DNA from: Marthasterias glacialis
Taxonomy: Eukaryota > Echinodermata > Asteroidea > Forcipulatida > Asteriidae
DNA length: 64,000 nt
NCBI GenBank assembly: GCA_911728455.2
Contig: OU452228.1
Location: 8,296,129-8,360,128 of the forward strand
Reading direction: 5' to 3'
The notes below the pieces were generated by a model. The model ran no database searches and was not told where the DNA came from. It saw only the letters and a list, made by a program, of their open reading frames with translations. The position numbers and the translations under genes are program-made. How positions within the stretch are numbered: the first letter of the stretch is position 1; every line of letters begins with the position of its first letter. Shown piece by piece: positions 25,752-38,220 of the stretch.

Positions 25752-28074
25752 CCGTCAACAAGTTTCTACTTCGAAAAAATGTCTTTTCTGGGGTGATTTT
25801 CATGTCATTGCTGTCATGATCCCTGTCGACAATACCAATCGCGAGTACTGATTTGGGGCATACAAAAAAGAGGCCAGACTATTTCCACTTAAGCCTCGAT
25901 TTGATTTACGTTGATTTGAATGAGAGAAAAAAATGGCTGTGCCATGTTTTTGACAACAACAACAATCACATTTAATACGAGTATACAATTTAAGAACATC
26001 TTGTAGGACCACATTTTTTAATCACATTAAAAATTAATAACAAAACACTGTACAAGGAACAAGATCAAGAAAATTAAATACATGTAATTTAAAAGACAAC
26101 ATAATGACTCATCAGGTCTAGGGGTCAACGTAATTTTGCTTATTTTCTGCCACTGCCAAACAGCTTCATAACCTGACACTACAAAGATATGGTACCGGGT
26201 AAAATCATTAAAGGGAAAAGGAGTGAATTATTTCTATTCACTAATTTTCAATAGAAAACAACATCTTATGACCAGCCTGTGTAAAAAAAACACATCCTGT
26301 CCCACTTGAGTGAAATCAACGAAAACTGTTAAGTATTGTTAACAATTTTCTGCATGTTCACATGCGTGTATGTTTCGATTGAAGCAACCGAAATAAGCAA
26401 CGCTTATTGGGTGTGCCTCAAATGCTATTTTCTCAACTTGGGGGAGTATTTTAGACCGAAACATTTTTTCCAGAGGATTGATAATGGTATTACCTTGATA
26501 TCCATTGAGCTCACTGATTGAAACTTAAAAGCTGTTATTACTTAACAAGTTCGAGTATCATCATTCATTTAATTAATGTGTTGCCCTAAACTTGAAAACT
26601 CAATTAAACATATTTTCTCTCGATACTAACCAATCTTGTGCATAGAAGAAAACAATTAACCAAAACTGCCAATTAACCAGTGGCAACTAACTTATTTGAT
26701 ACAATCCTGTAGGCCCCTACATAGTTTAACCACGATTTAACTATGGTTTAATTAGTGATAGTTATATATTAACAATTATACAAGTCAGTTTAGAACCGCG
26801 TCATAGTTGGGCCATATTGTATTACTCGCATCCAGTTCCATTCACTCAACCCGTGGCCGGGATGGAAACGAGTCTGATTCCTTTTTTTCTGATAATGAAA
26901 TTTAAAATAGTGGCGTAATTTGGTATAAGAACCATACAAAGTAATAAATGTGAAACTTGAATTTACGGGCTGTTCGATAAACTGTGAAATTGTAGGTGAG
27001 CTCTTAAAAGTTGGCGTAACTATCGTTAAGGTTATAATACAATCAGTTAACCTGTAAATGTGGGTGGGGCAAGGGAGGCCTCACTTAGTACACTGACCAA
27101 TCTAAAACCAACCTGTCTTTATTTAAGAACTCAGCGAAACGCCCGTTGCATGTCTGGAGTACAGCAAGTTTCCCCACTCTCGTCTGGGTTCAAGACTTAT
27201 TTCACTTAAAATGTTACGGTTCCAAACGGCGCTCATTGTTGACAAAAGGAACGAAGGTCTTGAAACCAAGACTACACCCCAACCATGTTTGGCAACAGCC
27301 CAGCTTGTCCAAATAAAGTAATTTGATGTGCATGTGTTGATGTTGTGGACTGAAGCTATAGGTTACCCGCAGGCAATCACTGATTCAGCGGTCTAATGGC
27401 ACAGTAAATTGAAATCTTTATACGCTCGTTATCTCTGTGCACTGAGCGTTAATTACATAGCAGAAATTTTCTCAGATAACAATTTTTTTTTTGAGATGGG
27501 TAATGAGGAATTCCTAGATGAACTTCACTGCTTACATTGATGAAAGCATCTTGGTTTAAGATAAGACGTTGCTGGATGCCCCAGATGTTTCGACAGCGAG
27601 CAAAAATAATCAGAGCATGCTGCAGCTGCAACATCAATCATAAAGATATGGTACAACATTATAATCTGCTCCCTCCTCTTTGAAGCAATTGTGAATTTGA
27701 TACTTTATAAAAGTGTCATGATAACAAAGGATAATGGTAGTCGTTCTTAGAAGTTACATTGCTGAAATATTGTAACTGTCTGTTCTTATTTATTTCTCTT
27801 GTTTTGGTAGGGTAGCCCTATCAGTTGTCAAAGAACTGTTTTACCTTGGGGCCCAAAACTGGACTGGAAAAATAATCAAATGTGAGTTACGGGACGGATT
27901 ACCATTTAAGTATTATTGGAATAAACTATTTCAACCAATATTGGAATACATCGTTTCGATGTATTTTCTTGTGAACGAAACATTATCAGCCGGTTCTTCA
28001 ATAATCCAAGTTGACTGTGGCGACACATGGTTTGAATAGTTAGCATTATTAGTGCTTGCAGGTTTCTAACTTTT

Positions 28075-28250
28075 GCCATTGCTGTGCCTTATATTGATTC
28101 AAAGAATGCAAACATACCAGGAGCAATACGGTAGCTGTTTTGCAATGTTACACACCCTGTACATTCTCTTGATTCAAAGAGTGTGACCATACACATGCAA
28201 GTAGTTTGTCAACGTTAACGGTGTTGTGCCTTGTCTTGATTCAATATAAG
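28075..28250. repeat. Diverged inverted units of the 68-bp satellite family
   Basis: Three spaced copies of GTGCCTT(A/G)T(A/C)TTGATTCAAAGA-type sequence occur. They are the reverse complement of the core CTTTGAATCAAGATAAGGTA of the array at 38221-39815. Confidence 0.55.
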
Positions 28251-28773
28251 TCTACTGTTTTTATTGTTAATATTACCAATACGTGAACTTAATTAGAAGA
28301 CTAAGCATCCTAGTAGCACCAGTTCTGCCAACATTACCATTTGCCATTAATTGACTTCTTAGATGTTTTAAGATGTATCAAAAATGTACATAGAAACGAC
28401 AATAGCCAAAGAAAAAAACTAGTCTAATGGTGTAATTCTATTTACATCGAGTGGGTACGTTTCAACGGCTCAGAAAGCTCACGTTACAAAAAGATACCCT
28501 GATTTACAAAAGTACAAAACCACTGGTGAACATTCACTCAAACAAAATGGTGGTCGAAATAAGTTTTGTCCGGAGAGTTTGTTGCATAGCTAGCTCTGTT
28601 TTCTGCATGGTTTTTGTCACAGAGTTGGTCGGCTGTTTTACCTGAAGACCCTTCCCGATTTCCAGGATCTTTTCGTCGATGACTTACCCATTCACGAATG
28701 GGGAGTACGCTCTTCAGCACGTATCTTTTCTCAATGTTTGTCTCTTGAGAGTGGAATTGTTTTCCGAGTCTAG

Positions 28774-29856
28774 TCATCGCGGCTTCCATCGGGTTTGAGA
28801 CGAACGCAAACAGCTCGACGGTTCGGGAATGGTCGACAGTTTGCAGCAGAGTATCGCCCTGATCACCTGCTTAAAGTACGGGTGCTTGGTGGCATAGATG
28901 GCCGGGTTGATGCAGCTGTTGGCGAGAATGATCGCCCCGGCCCACGGGATGAACGGCTCGCTCTTCGGTATGACCAGAGCGGCGCAGTACGGTGTGATGC
29001 AAAGCACGAAAGCACACACAACGTAAAAAAGGTTCTTGGTGATCTCAATCTGCCTCCTGCTGATGCTCTGTCGGTGGCTGCTCTCCCGGCGCACGGGGTG
29101 AGTGAACTGAGACTGGGTAGACGAGGAATCCGACTGCTCCGTGATATTCTTAGCGTGGTTACTGACATGCCTGAAGACAGCCACATAGCACACAACAATA
29201 GTGGTCATCGGGATGGGATAGATGAGCAACGACTGTGCCATACTGTAGTAGTCTGACAGATGGTGGGATGTCTTATGAGTACACGTTCCATATTTATCGT
29301 CATAACCCAGTTCCCCGAGTCCAAAGATGAGAGGGATGGTTGCTATAAAGAATGAGATGCCCCACGTCCCGATGACCATGACGACGAGCTTCCATTTGCT
29401 ATAGTACGTCTTGTACTTGTGCATGGGTCTTGTGATTATCACAAATCGGTTGATGGCGATTGCGGCGAGGGTGTAGACACTGCAGCTGACGCATGTGAAG
29501 AGGACCACCGCGGCAATAGCGCAGATCACCCCATCTATCGGCCAGCCTTCCGGGCTGAGCAACGCCACAATGTTCCACGGTAGGATCAGGCTTGTAAATA
29601 AGTCCGCCAGGCTGAGGTTGACCACGAAGACGTTGGTGGCTGTGCGGAGCTTTCGCGACAGGAACACGGCGACGATGACGAGACTGTTCCCCACTGAACC
29701 GAAGACGGAGATCAGTGCAAACAGGCAGGCCACCACAATCCTCTGGTTCATATCGTCAAATCGGAACTCAGTCGTCATTGGTTCTAGCGTCTGAGAAAAG
29801 GAGTCGTTTCTTTCCATCATAGCCATTTCTTTTTCCGGGTTAAATCTCAGAAACAA
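28774..29856 (-). CDS. Single-exon orphan rhodopsin-type GPCR (360 aa)
   Basis: A plasma-membrane seven-helix receptor, intronless and complete. Visible landmarks: N57 in GNSLVIV (TM1), LADLF with D85 (TM2), Cys112 (TM3 top) paired with Cys192 in extracellular loop 2, NRF 136-138 in place of DRY, LCITPY 285-290 in TM6 where CWxP is expected, NPAIY 317-321 in TM7, and Cys337/338 as likely palmitoylation sites. A possible N-glycosylation site is N17. The NRF plus missing Trp 6.48 and the overall look recall the melatonin-receptor/GPR84/moody-like orphan receptors; I cannot name a ligand. The start at 29856 is the first Met; Met11, 13 and 14 are alternatives with little effect on the helices. 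The neighbouring GPCR at 33523-34797 is a different subfamily. Confidence 0.9.
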   Translation of the reverse strand: MFLRFNPEKEMAMMERNDSFSQTLEPMTTEFRFDDMNQRIVVACLFALISVFGSVGNSLVIVAVFLSRKLRTATNVFVVNLSLADLFTSLILPWNIVALLSPEGWPIDGVICAIAAVVLFTCVSCSVYTLAAIAINRFVIITRPMHKYKTYYSKWKLVVMVIGTWGISFFIATIPLIFGLGELGYDDKYGTCTHKTSHHLSDYYSMAQSLLIYPIPMTTIVVCYVAVFRHVSNHAKNITEQSDSSSTQSQFTHPVRRESSHRQSISRRQIEITKNLFYVVCAFVLCITPYCAALVIPKSEPFIPWAGAIILANSCINPAIYATKHPYFKQVIRAILCCKLSTIPEPSSCLRSSQTRWKPR

Positions 29857-31281
29857 TTGTTTTCCAGTCCAGATATGGTGGAGTTAGGTTCTCCGTGTTG
29901 GCTCAGATCGGTCCACAGGTGAATTGCTACTCTTCCACCAAAGTGAATATTTTTTCACAGGAGTTCAATACGCTTAAGTTCAAACAGCCAAAACTGTAGC
30001 TGGATTCTTTAAGAGTGGTATTGCGTGTGAAGTGCCGATAACAGACGCACAGCGTCCGCAGAGGTCCCCGTCTAAAAGACCCCCAGTGTACCGGACAACT
30101 TTGACTGAAATCACGGCACAGCATGAACCGAGGCACGGTTGATGACCAGTGTCACTTTGATCGATGAACTCGCACCTCTTGATACACACACACCACACCC
30201 TGGGTCCCTCTTAACGCTTAACTGTCTATCAGCAGTGGAGCGGCAACGGTTTTTATAACTGCTAATCTGCGAGCATGTCTAATAATAATGAACCGCAACA
30301 TGTGTCGCGTACTTGTACGTGTATATGTTTCTCTAACACGTGAAAGGTTCTTGCACCAGGATTGGTGCAGTGTGACCACCCCCAGGCTGGTGCGCCCAAT
30401 AATAACAAAGGGAGGTTGAAACAACTGTCAATCACAACTCCAGATGTCCCAGCTTGAAGTGGCCGCTTCCGTCCAATGGCATTACGAAGAATAATTGCAC
30501 AACAATAAACAACAAACACATGTTTGGGCTTGCAACCATGCAATAACGAACCGGTTGTAATCATAGCAATGTGGCTTTTAGTATAATAGTGACCGACTTG
30601 ATGCCATCACGGGGAAAGAATGGTGTCATCATAGAGCAAGGACTTGCTCTACGGTGTCATTAGCTCTGATTTGAGAAGCGTGTCACATATTTTTGTAATG
30701 ATTGCATTTAATTGGATACCGGCGTTATCATGACGTGCGGCGTGTGCCGATGAAATGACGGACCGTGATCAACGTAGACATCAATTAAAAATTCTCGAGT
30801 GAGTAAAGCTTGCGGTACACCGTAAATAATTGGTTGGGTGTCAAAATGCTTAGGTATGCGTTGGGACTTCGATTGGCGTCTGTAACATGTGGACTGTATT
30901 TTTTTCAAGTCGCCATCAAGCCCATTCTTTAAAACCCAGACCCAGTGCCTTCATCATGTAGTCAAAAAGATAAGCTGCCAACGAAATAACACTGCTTAAA
31001 TGTCTAGTGCTTAGCTAGAATCCCAGGTGAACCAGTCACAATCAACGTAAATCTGAAACATTTTCACTGGTAACTCTGCATTATGCACAGTTTTTTTATG
31101 CTGAGCAGTAGTTCTGACATCCGTTTTTCGTCTCGTCTTCAGAAATCTGCAGAAATCTACATTTCCCTTGAACTTTACTAGAACCGTTACAAACGCTTAA
31201 TTATTATGAAGCTTAAACTTGTATTTTAAAATTCCTTTATACTAAAGTCTTTTTGAGATTTTACAGATGCGTTTCTAGTTG
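29857..31281. other. 5' flank of GPCR 1 and spacer
   Basis: Sequence upstream of the GPCR 1 start. Short ORFs only, with no conserved motif. I cannot place a promoter. Confidence 0.5.
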
Positions 31282-32070
31282 CTACAAGTGTTACTTTGCT
31301 ACAAAACAGTATTACAAACAAGTGCTCAATGTATGAAATGAAGTTCCACCATTTAGTTGGCAAACTGACGTAGGAAGAAAAAAAAAGACCAACCCAATCA
31401 AAACTAAAATTGACCGTCCCGTTGTGTATTGGCAGGAGTTGCCATCAAACTACACTCTTAGTCTACGTAACAAATGTCCCCTTTATTCCATTTGTGTGTG
31501 AATTTTCTGGAGCCGTCCCAACTTACAAGTGTATAATAACATTGTGGTGTTATTACTTAGTACCACAATAGTACACACTCATCAAAACTAAACCCATATG
31601 CTTTTATCATCAAGCCGGCTAAACAAGATAAAGGCTAAGGGGAAATGTAACGTGCTTTTAATTTAACCACGCACGTGTTACAAGTGTTACTTTGCTAAAA
31701 CAACAGTATTACAAACAAGTGTTAAAAGAATGAAATGAAGTTCTACCATTTAGTTGGCAAACTGACGTAGGGAGAAAAAAGACAGACCCAGAAAAAAAAT
31801 CAAATTGACCGTCCCGTAGTGTATTGGCGTGAGTTGCCATCAAAATACACTCTTAGTCTACGTAACAAATTTCCCCTTTAGTCCATTGGATTTTCTGGAA
31901 CCATCCCAACTCACGAGTGTGTGATATTAAACACTGTGGTGTTTTACTTAGTACCACTATAGTACACACCCATGAAAGCTATAAACCCATATGCTTTAAT
32001 CATCAAGCCGACTAAAAAAAAATCAAGGCTAAGGGAGAGAGTGATGTGCTTTTAATTTAACCACGCACGC
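31282..32070. repeat. Two-copy tandem duplication, unit about 395 bp
   Basis: Unit 1 (about 31282-31677) and unit 2 (about 31680-32070) share long matches: ACAAGTGTTACTTTGCTA, AGTTGGCAAACTGACGTAGG, AATTGACCGTCCCGT and TTTTAATTTAACCACGCACG. Both lack coding potential. Small indels and substitutions separate the copies. Confidence 0.9.
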
Positions 32071-32802
32071 TACTCACTTGTCTTTTTATGTAATAATTGA
32101 TGTAGGCCTACACAAGAAGAATGCAACTAAAGTGAACCGCACTTTTTATTTTTTTTTATTTACGAATTTTGTTGAGCTGTCCTGACGGTCACATGGGTAG
32201 GATGCCCTTGTAGGTTTGCTCTGGAACGTGACAGAAGAACGGGACATGACGGGACGTAAATTTGATAATTTTGCGGAAATGTGACGAAAGCAATAGTTTG
32301 TGACACTGTTGTAGGCGAGTGGAACTGGTTTCTTTTATCAAGTCTGTTGAGTTTTTGAATAAGGACAAGGAGGGATTAAATTTGTCAGCGATTTCAAGGG
32401 AGTTTGCACTCGTTCAACAAACAGATGATGTATTTATGGGACAAAGTCCCGGAAACAGAAAGTTATGTGACGAGAGAGGAGATTTTTTTTTTTTACAGAG
32501 CTTTGCTTGCTTGTGTGGATTTTGTAAGTGTAAAACCTATTGCAGGTGGGCAGTTATATCATAGCTCTAAGGTTTTACAGTGTCGATGTAAATCTGTCTG
32601 GAGGAAGGGTTTTTATGAGTTTGAAACCCGCTGTAGTGAAGCCAGGCTCAATGCTGACATAATCTGCAAGCATGGAGTTAATTCCAAGCTACAATCATAT
32701 CGTTTGTTTTAGAATGCTGATATTTCGTCTCCTGATGTGGGGAGTCTATGTTTAATCATGGAGGTAGTGGACGAAGCTTCAGTTTTGACTTTCAATGAAC
32801 TT

Positions 32803-32914
32803 GTGGATTTCACAAAGCGCTGGGACTATCGTCTTATCTCGAGTCAGGATGAGTAACTGGTCCTAACATATTAAAGGACTGGTCATAAATTACGACTAGT
32901 TTTGTGAAATCCAC
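32803..32914. mobile_element. Short palindromic MITE-like element
   Basis: TGGATTTCACAAA (32804-32816) is opposed by TTTGTGAAATCCA (32901-32913). Inside, GGACTATCGTC and GACGAGT-like motifs are partly mirrored. A related single arm, GATTTCACAAAGCACTAAGA, recurs at 48399 and 51937, in the introns of the two sushi cassettes. Confidence 0.6.
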
Positions 32915-33522
32915 CCCTGGGAACACAACCCAGTCTGTGTTACAGCATGGAAACCTTAATGGTTGCCAGTGCTGTAGTTCTCTTAATCACGATCTGACCC
33001 AACTCTTCCCCGTGCCTAATGCAGACATCCAGGGTTAAACCGCACTCCACACCAAATGTTATGTTATACGACTGCCACCCATCTGAAAGATTCTGTTGTA
33101 CCCGTGGTAGTTTAATAACATTTTTATTCGAGAAGTTCTCTACTTTGATAAAATTCTATTTTGATCTGATCTTATGATTTTTCTGCCTTCTAAGCCAAAT
33201 GAAACACTCAACATTCAACTATAACACATTTTTTTCTTATAAACAAGGGCACCGCAAGGGCTGTTGTCATATATATTTTCTCTCTTTTTTTTAAGAACTA
33301 CCGGTCCAAAAACCGACGTCCCGTTGAATTTCAAGCTAAAACTCAGCATAATCTTTTGTTCTTTACAGATCTTATTAGATCTCCAAAATACACTCCTTAT
33401 CACATTAGCCAGAGTGTAGATTCCCACGACCCACACGCTCTATATAACTCGGTAATTCAAAATAATTAACAATTATGTCCCACGTATTTACATACTAATT
33501 AACGCAACTCTAATTCATTACG

Positions 33523-34797
33523 TTACTGACTTCTACATCTGCAACAGCACAACCTTCGAAATACACTTACAAAGAACCTCCTATATCTGGGGTTTAACAG
33601 GGCATACAGGAAGGGGTTGATAGTGCTGTTACACCACAGTAAATTATCAAAAACTTCATCAATGTAGCTGTCGATGGGCCCAGAGAAAGTCACAATGGTG
33701 TTCTTGACGTAAAACGGTAGCCAACAGAGGGCGTAAACACCAACAATCAGGCTCAGGGTAACGGCTGCCTTGCGGTGTTTCAGATACTCTTTACGAGAGC
33801 CGTAAAATGCCATCGACTCGCCGCCTTCAGCGTGGCGATTCGCGCGACACGTAGAAACTGTGTTTTCCAAATCCCCTTTGTCTGCTGCTGGTACTCTTGT
33901 TTCATTTACTCTTGGAGTTGAACACCTACCAACTGATACCAGTGATAAATCTACGGAAACCTGAACAAGGTTTAGCACTCCATGGATGGGTCTATTGGGG
34001 GGACTTTTCCTCCGAGTGGATAACTCGATTGCCCCCGTCGAAACTGTCCGTACTCTTTTCTCTTGGCCTTGATTCCAGACAAACCCCTTGGCTCGTCTCT
34101 GTATTACGTAGTACAACCTTCCGTTTAGGTATATTAAAACCGCAAACGGTATAACGAACTCAATGAGTATAAGAATCACGTTCAAGTACATGTTCCCCTT
34201 GAATTCTACTTCACAGTTGACGCTGTAATCTACGTTACGTTCCCCGGTAACAGGGGACCAGCCAATGATGAGCATGGGATGGAAAATCAAGCAGAAACAC
34301 CAGCAACAGGAGATGGAAACCAACGCTCGGCGTTGCGTTTGTGTGTAAAGGTATTTAAGCTTAAGAGTTACCAGACGATAACGGTCCAGGCTGATTAAGA
34401 TAACAGCCAGTACTGACATGTAAGAGGATGCGAAATCCACGGAGAGGAAAATCATACACGGCGTCTTACCCAACGGCCAGTCACCGGTGAGCAGCCAGAC
34501 GAAATTCCCGCTCATGCAAACCGTTCCGATCAACAGGTCTGCTATGGAGAGGTTTAGAATGAACACATTGGAGACCCTGTAACGTATGGCGGGATCGCAT
34601 ACGAACGCAACGATGACAATGACATTGCCCGCAATCGTCACCAGGACGATAGGTCCGTAGATGAGGCAGACGACAAGGACGTGCCCCACGGACGTGGCGG
34701 GCCTCTCGAGGCAGTCAACCTCAAACACTGACGATAACATATCGTCTGACACATCACAGTCGTTGCGTGTTGCGGGATAATCGTAAAATCCTTCCAT
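33523..34797 (-). CDS. Single-exon aminergic-type GPCR (424 aa)
   Basis: A complete intronless seven-helix receptor. Landmarks: N58 in AGNVIVI (TM1), SIADLL with D87 (TM2), Cys114 pairing with Cys195, D121 in FLSVDFASSYMSV at the amine-binding position 3.32, DRY 138-140, a long third intracellular loop (about 234-342) rich in Arg/Ser, CWLP 358-361 with the toggle Trp 359, NPFLY 394-398, and a Cys cluster (417-419, 421) likely palmitoylated. D3.32, the long loop 3 and LISLDRY point to the biogenic amine/muscarinic/histamine H3 group, so a small amine ligand is likely; the exact ligand is not decidable by eye. The start is the only Met before TM1 in good position. Confidence 0.92.
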   Translation of the reverse strand: MEGFYDYPATRNDCDVSDDMLSSVFEVDCLERPATSVGHVLVVCLIYGPIVLVTIAGNVIVIVAFVCDPAIRYRVSNVFILNLSIADLLIGTVCMSGNFVWLLTGDWPLGKTPCMIFLSVDFASSYMSVLAVILISLDRYRLVTLKLKYLYTQTQRRALVSISCCWCFCLIFHPMLIIGWSPVTGERNVDYSVNCEVEFKGNMYLNVILILIEFVIPFAVLIYLNGRLYYVIQRRAKGFVWNQGQEKRVRTVSTGAIELSTRRKSPPNRPIHGVLNLVQVSVDLSLVSVGRCSTPRVNETRVPAADKGDLENTVSTCRANRHAEGGESMAFYGSRKEYLKHRKAAVTLSLIVGVYALCWLPFYVKNTIVTFSGPIDSYIDEVFDNLLWCNSTINPFLYALLNPRYRRFFVSVFRRLCCCRCRSQ

Positions 34798-36639
34798 GGT
34801 TATTTAATAGTTACACCACAAACTTAGTTTTTGAGGAATGCATTTTTATGGAAAGACAGATGTATTCCTTTGTTAAAATACTTTTGTGGTTTCCTACGAT
34901 GTACCAACCGGATGACGTGTCTCTTTTGCAGCCCCATCTCTGTTCCAAACGCACGGACCGAGCATCGCGTCAGAACCTTTGCAAGTTCACATCTGGTATT
35001 TGAACAGCACTCAATGTAAAGATCTCCCAGGTTAATAAATTGGCCGTGTGTCTATAACCACTTAACTACCCATGGGTGGCATCATCAGCAATCAAGGCAG
35101 TGCAAAAAACAGTCGCTGCATCAGATTTGTTTGTCCGTTGCCCATTTAGCCAGCATTTGGCTACGCAGTGACGAAACGGACTTCGATCGTCCTGCTGTCC
35201 CTTTTCAATAATAGATGTCACCGTATAGCGAACGCAATTCGGAGAAACACGGTCAAGCAGATGCCGGATATCAACTCCAACTGACTTAATGATTTAAAAA
35301 CTAGAGTGCGCAATGGCGTCGTGTTCCTTCTCTAATCGTCACTTACGGGTACCACCGGCTCTGTTGTAATTACAAAGCTCGTAAATTATAACAAGGAATA
35401 CTTATTATTATAATAATTTAGGCCGTTGCCTTGGTACCATTGCCAGTATTGCATCCAGGACGCGGTGTCTCTGTATCAGTGTAATGTGATACCGTAATAA
35501 GTCAACAGCGATTGTTTTTTTTTTTAAGGGGTTACATGACTTCTTCTTTTTTTTGCGTGGAGCTTTTATCAACGTGTACAGGGAACCGTTCATGCTTCGG
35601 GGTTTGCTCGTGTTGATGTTGTTTTTATTGTTGTGTTAGGTTCTTGTGTCTTTGGTGTTGTTGACGGTTTGGGAGTTTTGTTTCTTTCTGTACCTGGAAG
35701 CGAGACCCAACAAAATCAAAAAGAGTTGACTGGTTTTTGGAAAGAAAAAAAAATCCATTTTGTTTCATCACATTTATGACGTAGCTTTAATTCCAGTGCC
35801 ATGTAAAAAATAGCACGGTTCACGACAAGTGTTAAGTGATGGATTTATTCACTTGTTGACGTCACAATACAATGTTTAATTAAGCTCTCAGGGGGAAAAA
35901 AAACCGAAAATATTGTATAAGAAAAACAAAACTTTTCCCCAAAATGTACGAAAAGGGTATTTTTTTCCTTTACAATCTTTTCCATAAGACTAATTGTTAA
36001 AGCTACTCAAAGTGAATGCGGATAACTAACTTTAATCAAAAGTTCAGTTTATTTTCAAAGAATCAACATCAAAGTCAATGATAATGGGAAGTTAAAATAT
36101 ACTTATTTGATAAGGATAAGTGTGGAAAATTGATGAAACTGCGGAGGGACCCACAAAGAAGCAAATATTGCTTCTTGTTACCAATGAATGTATTATATAC
36201 ATGTCAACCGTTATGGTTTTATCAAATCAAACAAAACACAACGGTTTTTGTTTGATTTATTTGTTTGTTTGTTTGTCTGTAAACCTACGTTCTTTGGAGA
36301 AGCATTCTGTCAAGAATTCTTCTGGCATTTTGACTTCTTTTTGAACAGGTTTTCATCAGTTTCAGTTTTTCTCTCCGATTTTACATCCATAAAGTACATC
36401 GTGTGACCCTTAGTGCCCGGACTTTTTATCGTGAATTTTTTATAGCTGCAAAAACCAGTAAAATCGGCTGAAGATTTTGTAACCCGCTTGGAATCTTGCT
36501 GGGAAAGAGTCAACTTAAGATTAAACCTTCAGTTACCTATATTTTAAGTTTTCATGTTAACACAATAAATCGTTGCCCAGCATACATTGAATCCGTCTCA
36601 CATTTTAAATGGATAGAAAAAAAACATTACACAATGGGT
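34798..36639. other. 5' flank of GPCR 2 and spacer
   Basis: No gene seen. Contains A/T runs and a short (TTTG)n at about 36255-36275. Confidence 0.5.
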
Positions 36640-37080
36640 ATGAAGTTTGTGTTTGTAACGCCCATTCAAAGATTCTGCCTTTTGATTGGTTTAGAGCACG
36701 TCACATGATATGTGTTGTTTTTACAAGAAAGCCGCACGAACGCCACGTGCTAGACCCGTAGCAACCAATGTACTATCCCATAGCAACCAATGTACAACAC
36801 CCATAGCAACCAATGTACTGTACCCATAGCAACAGCAGTTCCTTTGTATCTAGACGTCTAGGCACAACATATGTATGGGGTGTTTATAAAACTATCATTG
36901 ACTGCTTTTACTTGTGATGTGGTTAAAACTACGACTCCATCGGTGATTCCAGGAGCGTTCTGTTTTCCCTCGACTTTGCCTGGGGAAAATAGAACGCATC
37001 GGGATCACCTCGGGAGTCGTAGTTTTAACCAGCACTCAAAGTAGTCAACATTTGTATATTACATACTACATGATTATAAT
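36640..37080. repeat. Dispersed repeat with CAACCAATGTAC units and a foldback, copy 1
   Basis: Three to four short tandem copies of CCATAGCAACCAATGTACT lie at about 36761-36835. They are followed by an imperfect palindrome whose outer arms are perfect 18-mers: GGTTAAAACTACGACTCC (36921-36938) and its inverse (37013-37030). The same arrangement recurs at 42000-42890. Confidence 0.75.
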
Positions 37081-37254
37081 AGCTTAATAGTCATAGGTAT
37101 ATAAGACTAAATTCTCTGATCTCAATATTACTTAAACTGATTTGGTAAACTTGTTTTCCGAAAGGTTGTATTCGCTGTTTATGTTTGTGTTTGTGTACAT
37201 ACATACTATAATAACAGGTAGACAGTCATTGATGACCTTCAACCGATTTGACAA

Positions 37255-37580
37255 ATTGTATTCAACAAATTTGAACTCGCCGTCAACATACTGAAAAATT
37301 ACTTTGATTACAGGAGACACCAGTGTAAACTATTATGAAAACAGTTGGAGTAATCCAAAACAATTGTGAAAAATAAAGCAACGGGTTACAATACAAAACA
37401 AGACAGGCGCAACAGCAAGTGTAATCATATCAGCGGTACATAACGTAGTCTTGCTATAATATAAATAATAGCCGTATACTCATTTAATAACTGGACTGTA
37501 TTGATAGAGGACTGAATAGGAGCCATGGTTTTCAAGTCACACTATACATAGCTTTGACTCTTCGCCTCCCTTTGTTTAGC
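37255..37580. repeat. Duplicated flank sequence, copy 1
   Basis: Nearly the same sequence, same orientation, is present at 63648-64000 (for example CAACGGGTTACAATACAAAA, GACAGGCGCAA, ATAGCCGTATACTCATTT, GGACTGAATAGGAGCCATGG). The two copies lie on either side of the sushi/HYR gene. Copy 1 lacks about 30 bp present in copy 2. Confidence 0.85.
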
Positions 37581-38220
37581 TTGACTGGCCATCGTCAATA
37601 TTTAACTCTTGTAGATGAAGTTTTGTCTTCATTGCATCTGATGAAAAAGTTTTTATGCAATTAAATTATGATTTTTTTTTCTATTTTGGTTATTGCCTGA
37701 CTACCCACCACTGCCCACCATTTATCATTTCATAACTGAGATTTGATCTGTAGATATAGGCCTAATCAGTTGTTGCTTCTGTTGTACTTCAGTGTATGAT
37801 ACACAACCCCTTCCACAACCATTGTTACGTCACACCACAGTTGCTTCTGCTTTGATTTTCCCCCAAAAAGCTCCTTTTCAGGTACTTTTTTTAAGCTGGT
37901 AAGATTTGTCTATAAGTATTGAGTGCGTCGGAACGCATTAGGCCAAGACTTTAGAAAGAAAAAAAAAAGCATTCTACATTTTACTGGGTAACATTTTCAC
38001 ATTATTTTATTATTATTATTATTTTTTTTTGCCGTTTCTTCTCTATGTAAACATCACGCTGCTCCAGTTAGCCATAGTTAATAGCGTTGTCAGTGAAGAA
38101 AACTTGTCCAATCACTTGGATCTCCAATAAGGCAAGGTTGGTTACTGAGGATGAATAATCGACAATGCCTTGTCTACCAAGAACCTGTAATAGATTGAAT
38201 AAAGTTATTGCGAGAGCGCT
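37581..38220. other. Spacer, nothing gene-like seen
   Basis: AT-rich sequence between the duplicated flank and the 68-bp satellite. No coding or RNA feature recognised; a 3' exon of the sushi/HYR gene could lie here but I could not find one. Confidence 0.45.

Larger units (their letters stand above)
21313..28074. other. Gene-poor spacer between tRNA-Sec and GPCR 1
   Basis: Contains low-complexity tracts and the C-run/A-rich element at 23247-23874 listed separately. I see no coding gene that I can support. Confidence 0.55.

Noticed and set aside
28795-29256. Plus-strand ORF of 153 aa opposite GPCR 1
   Set aside because: Antisense shadow of a clear receptor gene; no family motif.
32319-32712. 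Two overlapping plus-strand ORFs (81 and 102 aa)
   Set aside because: No similarity recognised and no transposase or reverse transcriptase motif; probably chance.
36241-36280. (TTTG)n tract as possible regulatory DNA
   Set aside because: Simple repeat only; nothing supports a function.
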